Below are positions 54,821 to 64,000 of a DNA stretch of 64,000 nt, one piece after another. Below the pieces are notes generated by a model that worked only from the letters and a program-made list of their open reading frames with translations, was not told the origin of the DNA and made no database searches. How positions within the stretch are numbered: position 1 is the first letter of the stretch; each line of letters begins with the position of its first letter. Origin of the DNA: Hyposmocoma kahamanoa (lineage: Eukaryota > Arthropoda > Insecta > Lepidoptera > Cosmopterigidae); assembly GCF_003589595.1 (NCBI RefSeq), contig NW_020654748.1, positions 6,329,140-6,393,139 on the forward strand. The letters run 5' to 3'. The position numbers and the translations under genes are program-made.

Positions 54821-55020
54821 TCATGCTAGCCCTAATAATAGAATGTGATGATGAGGTTGACGATTAGCTTTATAATGTCGATTCAGTTTAGCCTTGAAAA
54901 GACCCAAATTATAGCGTTCAGGGAACAAATCTGCAGGCAGGGGATTCCACTTCAATGCCGTAAGCCATATAAATGTGAAAGCGTAACGCTTCGTTGAAAT
55001 CTTGGGTATATCCACACCAG
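54821..55020 (-). pseudogene. LINE ORF2 extreme C-terminus
   Basis: The minus strand reads DIPKISTKRYAFTFIWLTAL and KWNPLPADLFPERYNLGLFK, AKLNRHYKANRQ before a stop. The WNxLPAxxFPxxYNLxxFKxxxNRH pattern is the common end of Jockey-like ORF2 proteins in insects. The frame is open over 64 codons but isolated. Confidence 0.65.
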
Positions 55021-55429
55021 CCTACGTCTAGTCCCTCAATGACAGATATAAATAAGTAACTTAGGAATTAAGGTCATAGGTCATATAAAGCCAAGAGATT
55101 CGAAATTCAGAAGTACCTGCTCTCCCACTGGGCTATTAATTTGAAATATATATAAACAATTACGCAAGAAAATTTGTTTTCCATAACGCAATAGCATTTG
55201 GACCCATTTTAATTTGTTTGATACATTTAGATACGGTTCAGAACATTGCTTAATCGATTTAATCCTCCAGTTTTGTACCAATTTAGGATTCACATTTGAT
55301 CTCACAATACTTTGATGTTTTTAACCAAGTCTTTTAGAAATCGAGACAAAAACGTATCATATACGCATGCAATTTATATAAAATGCTTCATAAATAACAA
55401 GAAGCTTTGAAAATAACATAATTTTTCCG

Positions 55430-55690
55430 GCTTCTAATTGCGCATATTTGTTTTTAAAATAAATCAACGTTTTGGGTTTTATACAGGTTCCATGGTCACG
55501 GCTGATTGAGATGATAAAGTCATCAACCGGTTATGTCCAATGTTAAAGCTAACCACTCTATTATTCACTATAGTTACAAAATTTACTAATGTAAATATTT
55601 TATTTTTAATTTACCAAAAAACATTCCATTTTACGCTACATATGTTTTGCAAAAATATTTTATTTTAACAATATAAATTTTACAATAAAA
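55430..55690 (-). repeat. Penelope-like terminal repeat and UTR fragment
   Basis: The minus strand carries CGTGACCATGGAACCTGTAT, CAAAACGTTGATTTATTTT and, upstream, GGTTGATGACTTTATCATCT with the AT-rich UTR (TTACACTAAATTTTG-type and AACATATGTAGCGTAAAATG blocks). More decayed than the 18 kb and 25 kb copies. Confidence 0.55.
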
Positions 55691-55744
55691 TCTTCAACCC
55701 ATTTATACGTCCCAATGTTGCGCACGGGTCTTCTCTCAGACGAT

Positions 55745-55937
55745 TGTTACGGCCACACTCCGCCACGTTCGCTGGACCAATGAAGGTTGGGGACCTTCAT
55801 CTTTCACCTTTCATCACGATGTTTTCCTTCACCGAGAAGAAAAATTCCGAAAAACTTAGCGATGTAAACCCGGATTCTAAACCACGGCCTGTGCTTGAGA
55901 GGCGGCAGGTCAAACTATTAGACTATCACGGCTTTAA
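55745..55937 (-). repeat. tRNA-related lepidopteran SINE (CACGATGTTTTCCTTCACCG type)
   Basis: Contains the widespread lepidopteran motif CACGATGTTTTCCTTCACCG at ~55817-55836, preceded by CGCTGGACCAATGAAGG and followed by a head that reads, on the minus strand, GTGATAGTCTAATAGTTTGA (box A-like) and TGGTTTAGAATCCGGG (box B-like). Recognition is from memory of this common repeat; the head is degraded. Confidence 0.6.
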
Positions 55938-55939
55938 TT

Positions 55940-56600
55940 CAATAATTTTTACTAAATAAAATTTATTAATAGTTATATAATCGCGAAAACCTAAGACGAA
56001 TTATTATATACAACAAGAAGCTTTGTTATTTAAAACAAATGTATAATGGTGCACAGTAAGCAAATAATACATTACGTAAAAAGATAAAACGTTTTAAATG
56101 TTTTTATGTAATACGTACCCCTAGAATCATTTTGTAGAGTTTGATTCATTCGTTAAATTACAGTCACGTACATTAATATGCAAACACGCAGCGAAATTAT
56201 AATCAAACAATGTTCCGTATAGACATTTTATAATATTGTTCTCGTATCGTATTGTTAACATAACCTATTGACTCTTACAATAGTAAGAGTTCTCAATTTT
56301 GTTGCATTATGTCTAAATTTTATAATTTATATTGACGTTTTTATATCGCTACACGCACTCGTAAAAATGTTGATAAAAATTACGAATTCAGGTACTCAAA
56401 CAATGGATTCACAATTTGTCTACATTATTTTACCAGTACATTATTATATGGGCAATCGATTTAGTTAATGGCGAAGATAATTTACCGCATTTACTTTCAT
56501 TGCGAGATGAACACTTTAACATAGGAATTAAGTTAAATCGTTAGAACTAGTAAAGTAATTATTGTATCTATTTATTATAAAACTATGGTTACGAATTTAC
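55940..56600. other. Unassigned AT-rich DNA upstream of the GC island
   Basis: No repeat or gene recognised. If the 56.7 kb island is a promoter, upstream regulatory sequence would lie here, but I see no distinctive binding-site cluster. Confidence 0.3.
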
Positions 56601-56707
56601 CATCAAAACTCCGCGAAAAGTTTCAGCTCTCCAAACTTGTGCAGGCGACAACCAAATTCACTTTCACGTTCGATTAAAAGGTGTTGTGAAAACTTTTGCG
56701 TACAGGA

Positions 56708-56819
56708 TGTGTTTAGTTTGGTGAAGTTATTTAGTGTTTTGGGAGGCGAGGTTTTGGAAGCGAGGGTGGTTCGCGCGCGGCGGCAGCGGGTGGCGAGCGG
56801 CGGCGGCGCGGCAAAGCAC
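56708..56819 (+). promoter_or_regulatory. Candidate 5' non-coding first exon within a CpG-rich island
   Basis: The island 56740-56945 is strongly GC/CpG-rich (GGTTCGCGCGCGGCGGCAGC, GGCGAGCGGCGGCGGCGCGG) in otherwise AT-rich DNA. A consensus donor ACG|GTAAGT falls at 56819/56820. Initiator-like TTTCAGCTC lies near 56621 and ACAGGATGTG near 56705. No transposon ends bound the island, unlike the GC-rich blocks at 23.5 and 24.2 kb. The simplest reading is a host gene promoter and non-coding first exon on the + strand, with its coding exons beyond this window or unseen. The ORFs here on both strands are composition artefacts. Confidence 0.4.
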
Positions 56820-56959
56820 GGTAAGTGACGGCGGCCGCCCCCATGGCACTGGCGGGCGCGGGCCGGCGAAGGCGACGCGCGCGCCGCGCAGCCCGAAGAA
56901 CGCGGCGTCGTCGTCGCTCCACGCCCGCCCACTCGGCTGCAAACTCCGATTTCCGTAGC

Positions 56960-59070
56960 TAAGCCGAAGCTTTCCTAGATTGTGTGGCCTTAGTGAACAT
57001 TAATTACACCCAACTTAGTCTGATTAAACCTTGAGGAATTATCCGGATTGACAAAATTAACTTTTAACTCAGATTTATGGCATTTCAAGCGCCGACGATT
57101 GGACGAATGGAAGCCATGTTGGGATTTTTTAATTTATTCACTTTCCTGAGAGCATTACTCAAACATAACATTATTAAATCATTGCATCATATATTTCTTT
57201 TATCTTCTGTATTTTTACTTAATAGGTCCCTATCTACACTTTAACTGAAAATTATTGCACCGCGTTTAGTAAATTAATTTCATTGGAATCAAAATATGAA
57301 AGAACACATTATACAGAAAAACAAAAATTTGACAATTTGTTATATATTTACAGTTACAATTTGTAGTATATTTGTTATTTTCACCTACGCAACTTGAAAA
57401 TTATGTTTCTTAATAATTAATTAAATTAATAACGTCAACCTTTTGACCTTTATGGATTCACACGTAACTTTCATGTGAAATAAAGCATTATTAGCACATG
57501 GTGTTTCAACCATTTTCTTAATATAACTTCACAATATCAGACCGTTGTTGTGCGTATTTGTGTTTTAACACGTTCACTATCCGGGTAAGTCCACTGGAAT
57601 ATGAGTGAAATAGTGTTAGTGTGTATTTTAATCGCTGATTATATTTAATATGGATATATTATTTTGTTATTTTTGAAAAATTACACCTCTGTAAGACTAT
57701 CCAATTCACAAGTTTAAAAAACCAACATCGTGTTAAATAATAAATACATTTAAGCGCAATAAACAACTGTATGTACAGTCAGCGCGCTGTAAGTAGCTCA
57801 TAACACACATAACAGCTGACGCTTTTTAATATCTAAGTAACAGAAATTAATAACAAGCTATTTGGATTTAAATCCATTAGCTGCTTGTTTCGGAAATATT
57901 TAATATTCAATATTCAACGACGTGAATAATAAGGTATAAATCTAACCAATATTTGAATAATATATCTAGCTATCTTTGTACATTCAAAGTGATTAAGACA
58001 GTAATTAACATTGGTAACTGGTCAGCTATTTCTGATGTTGACCTTTACTATTACGCAGCAACGAAGGGACTATATAACACTATTCCCACCGGCTTGCTTT
58101 TGAAATTAATTCTCTAACCTAATAGTCGGTGTTGGATGGAAAAATGCTTCGCATTGCAACATTTACTTCCTGCCTTTTACATCGACTCACCATTTTGAAA
58201 TATTCTTTCGCCTCTGCTTCTACTTCGTCATATTTGGACTTCCTGTTCGGACATCTCCTGTTCAGTCTCTTCCGATCTATTTATTCTCTGTCACCATTAT
58301 CAATCTATAAATAATGTGCCGCATAACAGCCTTCTCATACGTTTATGCGGTCAGTATAATGTCTCATGTGATACGTTGTAATCATGATGGAATTTTCCAT
58401 GGCCCGAAATAATGTGAAATGTCTTCCTCAGATCGCTTATTTTTGTTGTACACCATTATTTACATCATTACCTATCTCGTCGTTACTTTTTTACGAAAAG
58501 ATGCCCTTTTGAAGTCTCAAAACCAGTCCCCTGGTGTGTCGCAACTCACGAATCATCGAATAGAAAATTGAATGAATGAATGAATGAATCATTAGTTGTC
58601 TTACTATTTTAAAGTCAAGAAATGAGCCGTTATATACATGACAATACATTCAACCTGTTGCTTATTTTACACCCAAGAGCATTTAAGTACTTTTGTCACT
58701 GCAATTTGTTATGAGTCCCCTGGAAAAAATGTGACTCCAAAATTGTCACAAATAGTACATATCTTCGTGCAATTTTGCTATTCCGGACGATCATAGCACG
58801 TCGTGAAGTTCGCATTAAACTGTAAATAACACTGCACGCGTTCAGTTCGTCAATGCAGTGCCTCAAAGGTAAAAAATTTTGTCGCTAACAGTCAAACTTT
58901 CAGTTCCCTAGTGAGTGTTTTCTTCAATAACCAACCTCAGATTGTCGGTATCTTAAGTACAGACATAATAGTCATTTATCGCTTTTGTGCTTACCTACAA
59001 TATTCATTATATCAACTCTTATTACTACTTTACGTATTTATTTGTTCATTTTTCCCGCAACACAATAGTT
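56960..59070. other. Unassigned AT-rich DNA (possible first intron)
   Basis: No gene or repeat recognised. A (GAAT)n microsatellite sits at 58571-58590. If the donor at 56820 is real, this stretch is intronic. Confidence 0.3.
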
Positions 59071-59071
59071 A

Positions 59072-59150
59072 CCTAGTGCGGGGTATAGTAGTAGTAGGGG
59101 CATAGTGGTAGTTAACTAGTGCGGGGCTATGTTGTGTGCGTTATTTAGGT
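59072..59150 (+). repeat. Family B SINE 3' scraps, duplicated
   Basis: CCTAGTGCGGGGTATAG and, 36 bp later, CTAGTGCGGGGCTATGTTG with GTGTGCGTTATTTA: two partial copies of the same 3' block in tandem. Confidence 0.6.
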
Positions 59151-62135
59151 ACATTACAAACTTATTACTAAATAGTCAACAACTGGCAATTCTTTGCCTA
59201 GTGGCAGATCATCTGGTAATCAATCAATATCATTGAACTTAGAGTAGGAACGTATATATTTGTAATGAGAGTTCTAGTTTGAGAACGTCTATAATCTCTT
59301 ATTTAAACTTTAACACGAAATATACCGATATTAAATCCAAGAAATAAACCTTCAGGATTATAATAATAAATGATACGGTCTACTGATTGAAGCAATTCAC
59401 TGAAATATTAAACAATTGAGAAAAATCAGAGGAAAGATCATAAAAAAACAGTTCGCTGTACATTTGCCCATTCCTTTCTTTAAACGTTCATTGTAATCAC
59501 GAAAGAAAATAATTTGTTTCTGAATTTTTTATCGAGAATTTTGTAAGAAGTTCTATAATTAATTGTAATCCATTGTTCAGAAATCTACGCACAGTCAAGG
59601 ACTCTAACATTATGCCGAATATTAAATTTTGCTGTCCAAAGACTTAACACAAATTAACAATAATAATTGGAATTCCCCAAGCCACAAAACGTATTATTAA
59701 TCTGAATCTCGAATTGAACACAGCGTTAACTAAAACGTACCAAGAAGGCTCGAAGTTTACATCATTGTCAGATTAAAGGTCTTATACTTGCTTTTTGTAA
59801 GCTTCCTTCAAACTGACTATTCGTGAATATAAAGGGTTATTTGGAAAATACAAACAACCTCGCAGAACTATATTACTAACATCATTAACTACAGTTTTTA
59901 TTCCATGCTTTTAATCATTTATCGCAATTCAACTTTTATATGTCGCTCTCGCGTAAGTCACGCCCTATCGTGCTAGCCGTACAGGTAAGGTGTAAGTTCA
60001 AACGTGCAAACATCGCGCCCTATCGTGCTTGCCCTACAAGGCTCCGTCACTCGTTCAAAGTTACACGATAAGTGCCTACCGCTGAGTGTGCCGACGTCGG
60101 CACAAACGCCCATACAAGTCTTTCATTTATGAGCATTCGGTTCCGCATGACTGCATGCGGCGGGCAATGTTTTTTCACGTCTCTGAGTGCGTGCGTAGGT
60201 TCCTTTTTCCTCGTAGTGGTGTCATTACTCAGATTTAGTAGGCTATTATATCGTAAGTATTTTCGATTTTGTATGGGAATGATGTATTTGTTACGTAGCA
60301 ACTTTTAAGTAATCTTACTACCAGATACAGATCTAAAAAGTGTCAAACGGTGCAACAAAAACTAGTAGTTGCTAGATAGTTTATTTTTGGTAAATTTATT
60401 ATGTTCTGTAAAAAGTTATTGTTATGATGTTAGTAATACAGTCCTTGGAGGTTGTTAGTATTTTAGAAATAACAATATATTCTTTATAAATTATTGTCTG
60501 TATTTATATCATATATTGAAGATGATTCCTGCTTTAATAGCCAATTATCCTCCTTCCACATTTCTAAACAGAATCATAATTCTTTTACATATGCTACTTA
60601 TCAACGAAATAATATGTGAAGAAAGAGAAACAACAGTTTATTCCCAGATTAATAAGAAGTAAATAAAATAATGCCTCCTCGTGGCCGGTCGCAATAATAT
60701 GTTTTGGCAGTGTACTTGACAGCGCCCTTATTCTGGTCCAATCTATTTGCGTTAACAAGAAACGAGAATATCCTTGGACACAGGCCAATCACACCTGGAA
60801 GTTTACAAGAAGCTCGTACATCAAATATAATGCTATATTTTTTGTTAAGGCAATAATCCATAATTGGCATTCGGCAACACAGTTTAAACGTAAACGTTTC
60901 AAATAATATATTTTAGAGGCTTAGTATTCTTTTCAAATAAGCAAACTTTGGCGATATCTATTAAAAAATGAAATATGGCCACGAAAAGTTGTCCTTCTAG
61001 ATTATAACTTTCTTCTGAGCACAAACGGCAACTATAAATAAAGAGAAATACTGTACTAAACATACACTTATACTAGCTATTAAAAAAAATTGGATACAAC
61101 GGAACATATTTTCGGAATAGTCGCGCCGTATACTTACGTATCTTAGACAGATACATACGTATCTCAAGTATCGTGTTCGCTGTGAGATAGGTTGCAATAA
61201 GACAAAAGGAAATCTAAGGCACGGAAGTGCCTCCGCTAAAGTCGAGAAAACACGACTGTTCACCCTTTTTTCGAATCAACTCAGAGCATTTTTTAAGTCT
61301 TCCAGTTTTTATATAACTCTAAAATTGTAAGAGCATTTAATATACATAATTCCTAAAATTAGCTCTGTTGGTTTCTAACTTAGATAATTTCAAAATTGAT
61401 CACCGTTAAAATTTGTTATTTCGGCATGCAAGAACATCACCTAAAATCTAAGGTACTTCTTACTTATAGGACCTTGAAATTTGTCATTTATACTAACCCG
61501 TAAATAGTCTATAAAAACAGAAAAAAAATTATATGCGACCAATTCTTCACAAAGTGTTGACAATACCACTTTTCAAGTAGCAAAACTAAAATTGAGGTAA
61601 CCTGTATGTCGGAGAAAGTTTACAAAACTTTACACACATGATAAGCCACAAACGTGGTGAGCTGTGGCCTCGACCCTTTCCTTAGAAGGGAACTAAGCCC
61701 AGCAGTGAAAAGTGTATGAACTGATAAACGTACAGAGAGTGAATTTTGTGGACAAAGAGGAAAAAGAACAACACGTATATACAAAAAGAAGTGAGATCCC
61801 AACAAAAAAATTCCATGTAAAATAATTAAGTAAAGTCTCGCGACTCTTTTACCTTAACAAATTGTGAGATCTCATGTAGAGGTAAGTTTTGCGCGCTTTT
61901 TACTTGTAACTAAAATAACTAGTCAAATATTTTATGACTTGGCCAAAGATTATGATCAATGATTCAAAGATATTGAACCGTTTGTCGAATGAAGAGACAG
62001 TTAGTTAATTTTGTAAGCTCGTACATTCCACATGAACAAAATAAAAAGAAAGAACAAATAAAGAACAATAAATAATTCCTCTTATCCTTCGCTTGAGAGT
62101 GGTGTTCTGATTGGTTTGTTTTTGTTTTTTATTTA
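59151..62135. other. Unassigned AT-rich DNA
   Basis: No recognised gene or repeat family. A short direct repeat CGCCCTATCGTGCTnGCC occurs at 59960 and 60017. Overlapping minus ORFs at 60594-60870 and the frame at 60997-61263 are unrecognised. Confidence 0.3.
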
Positions 62136-62139
62136 ACAC

Positions 62140-62412
62140 TAGCTGATGCCAGCAACTTTGTCTGCATAGAATAAGTACTTCGAGTAGCCTACTGTACTAA
62201 TACCAATTGTCACAGTTTTTATGGTTTTGCTTACAAAGTTTCTACTCCTATTTTACCGTCTTTAATTATTATTTTTGTGACAAAAGTAGCCTATGTCCTT
62301 CTCCTAGGTCCCAAAATTTATCGAATTTGATTCAGCTATACAGCTGGCTACACAGAGGCGTGAAAACGTCACAGACAGAAATATCATAGCATTTATAATA
62401 TTAGTTTGGATA
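62140..62412 (+). repeat. RTE-type LINE/SINE 3' tail
   Basis: CTAGCTGATGCCAGCAACTT, TAGCCTATGTCCTTCTCCTA, ATTCAGCTATACAGCTGGCT and the end CATTTATAATATTAGTTTGG. This order and the ATAATATTAGT end are those of a very common lepidopteran RTE-family 3' UTR as I remember it. No coding part is attached. Confidence 0.65.
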
Positions 62413-62898
62413 ATATATAGAGATGCAGATGAAGAATAAAATCATTTATTTTATACCATCAAAATTATAATTTAAAATATAATGGCAATATGATCGTCAT
62501 TAATATTAAAAATAATAATTAATATAAAACAAATTATTATACTTCCAATAAGCACAAAATATTGTCTACGCACAACTACGTCAAATTAAAATAAAATAAC
62601 TATTTCTTATAAAGAAATACCTCTACACTATAATATTCATTACCTAATAAAAGAAGTTTCAATCGGGTATAAAACATTATGTAGATTGTAACACTTTTCA
62701 GATTTGCGAGAAGGTGCTCGTAGAATTGGGGACCTACTACTACTACTCGGGAGTTTCTCGTTACGAGTTCGGTACGACGGGTAACTGGTTTTAGTTTTTT
62801 CACGTATCGTAACTCTCGGACTCCGCCCGCACATCGCACCGAAGTCTTCAAGTTGTGATTCGCATTAACAATTATAGGTATTATAAATGTATCGTAAA

Positions 62899-63215
62899 TA
62901 TTTTTTTATGGTACTAATTGATGGGACAAACAAGTCACACGCCTGTCCATAACAGTTGCAGTGCCACTCAGGGCTTTAAATCGCAAAGACCTGAGAGACA
63001 CTGACACTACGACTGTCGCCTTGAGACATAAGTAGAAAAGTCCTATGTGTCTGTAATTTAACTAGCGCTCTTACCCTTAAAAACCGGAACGCAGTAATGT
63101 GAGCATTACTGCTTAATGACAGACTATTTCGGCCGCTAAGCAGTAATGCTCACATTACTGGCAGCAGTACTTTCTTTGACGAGCTCTTTCACAGGGAACT
63201 CTGCTGCTACTGAAT
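62899..63215 (-). repeat. Family A repeat with duplicated hairpin
   Basis: TTTTTTTATGGTACTAATTG, CACGCCTGTCCATAACAG, GGCTTTAAATCGCAAAGACC to GAGCTCTTTCACAGGGAAC and CTGCTGCTACTGAATAC. The central hairpin is present twice in inverted form: GCAGTAATGTGAGCATTACT near 63091 and AGCAGTAATGCTCACATTAC near 63138, with GCGGCAGAAATAG-like sequence between. Confidence 0.8.
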
Positions 63216-63225
63216 ACTATACAGT

Positions 63226-63346
63226 GTTATAATTATTAACACAAAGATCGAACACTCAGAAAAAATTCCTTCGATCCGGCCGGATTCGAACCGACGTCTT
63301 CTAGCATACCGTGCCAGACGCTATACCAACTAAGCCACGGAACGAA
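63226..63346 (-). repeat. Family C SINE, head and body
   Basis: TAATTATTAACACAAAGATC, AAAAAATTCCTTCGATCCGG, box B GGTTCGAATCC (reversed) and box A-like TTAGTTGGTATAGCG; truncated after CACGGAACGAAG. It follows the family A copy with ~10 bp between. Confidence 0.75.
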
Positions 63347-64000
63347 GAAGTGATAGCCCATATTATACACTTTCTTCCTGAGAACAACATAAGGCTCGAC
63401 CTTAATGTATTAAGGAAAAGCCCATTCGCAGAAAACCAGTCATATAATTACTTGTACGAGTATTTTTTCGTCATTGCTTTTAGCATACACTATTTCGTTT
63501 GTGTCGTCTACAAATTGAGCCACTGGGCCCTCTGATATAAAATATGCAGATCGTTGATGAGTGCTTGGAATATTGTATTACCTACGGCCGATCATTGATT
63601 GATTCCAATGATAACATCACCAGCAGCTATCCTAGTTGTATTGCCGTCTGTACTGACCTGTCCGCTTGCCTTGTGTTTATTAAAAAAAACTTCAGTAAGT
63701 AAGATCATAAAAATTCCTTGTTGTTTTATACTTATCGTATATACTGGTAATAATAGAATTCACTATATTTTGTGCAGCACCTGTGGTCGATTTTCCTTAC
63801 CTATAAAAGTATATTATCTGTTAGATAACAAGTCGTTTATCTCGAAGTCTTCTATAATAACTGTTGATATAACGGATTCTATTATTTTTTAAATATTCGT
63901 AACTATGGTTATAGGTATGTGGCTTTCAACATAGGTCTTATTATCTTTTCCCTTGAACCGTCACATATCTTCCTACATAAGTTTTGTTTATAGTGCCCCT
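63347..64000. other. Unassigned AT-rich DNA to the window edge
   Basis: ORFs at 63311 and 63599 show no motif. Nothing further recognised. Confidence 0.3.

Noticed and set aside
56603..56958. Arg/Ala/Pro-rich ORFs on both strands of the GC island
   Set aside because: High GC removes stop codons by chance in all frames; the residues are what the base composition predicts.
60594..60870. Overlapping minus-strand ORFs considered as a Harbinger-type transposase fragment
   Set aside because: The resemblance (NKKYSIIFDVRASC) was too weak and the catalytic motifs are not visible.

Overview
The window looks like non-coding, repeat-rich nuclear DNA from an insect, most probably a moth or butterfly. 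It is AT-rich and carries many short tRNA-derived and hairpin-rich repeats, RTE-, Jockey- and CR1-type LINE fragments, Penelope-like fragments, a decayed mariner and several MITEs. The assignment to Lepidoptera rests on my memory of repeat families (for example the 62.1 kb RTE tail and the 55.7 kb SINE), not on a search. There are no operons, bacterial genes, CRISPR arrays or convincing functional tRNA/rRNA genes. I found no host protein that I can name. Almost every short ORF is a chance frame or a shadow of a repeat.

Repeat families used in the entries: 'family A', a ~300 bp SINE-like repeat with two conserved internal hairpins and an A-rich tail (about 18 copies); 'family B', a tRNA-derived SINE with an (ATT)n tail (seven copies with a tRNA-like head plus 3' scraps); 'family C', another tRNA-derived SINE ending in a GATATTCAAT-type tail (about ten pieces); 'family D', a short repeat resembling a LINE 3' end; 'M8', a MITE with ~31 bp terminal inverted repeats and perfect 8 bp target duplications (three copies).

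Layout. 0-10.5 kb: family A, B, C and D copies, an RTE-type LINE C-terminus (2.0-2.4 kb), a possible terminal exon at 3.43 kb, two TA-flanked MITEs of one family (5.26 and 8.62 kb, the second swollen by a 22/20 bp alternating tandem array), a TAA-flanked MITE (6.87 kb), an M8 copy (7.6 kb), and a 847 bp inverted-repeat element (9.6-10.45 kb) with a 133 bp foldback MITE nested in one arm. 10.5-20 kb: inverted pair of family A copies, LINE C-terminus (11.9 kb), perfect hairpin (13.16 kb), Penelope-like GIY-YIG remnant (17.6-18.5 kb). 20-28 kb: a LINE with an intact 555-residue reverse-transcriptase ORF, a GC-rich inverted-repeat element (23.5 kb), a second Penelope-like tail (25.1 kb), a dead mariner (26.8-27.8 kb). 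28-40 kb: a 2.17 kb segment bounded by ~145 bp inverted repeats and containing an M8 copy, and another M8 copy (38.15 kb). 40-46 kb: a broken Jockey-like LINE carrying a later retroinsertion with a 12 bp target duplication, a family A copy holding a 138 bp foldback MITE, and a 10-N assembly gap. 46-56 kb: mostly unassigned DNA with LINE scraps. 56.7 kb: the only strongly GC-rich island without an obvious transposon origin, ending in a consensus splice donor; this is the best candidate for a host promoter/first exon on the + strand. 57-64 kb: unassigned AT-rich DNA, an RTE-type 3' tail, and family A and C copies.

Nothing here works as a pathway. The content is a layered record of transposon insertions, several with target duplications still readable, so insertion order can be worked out.
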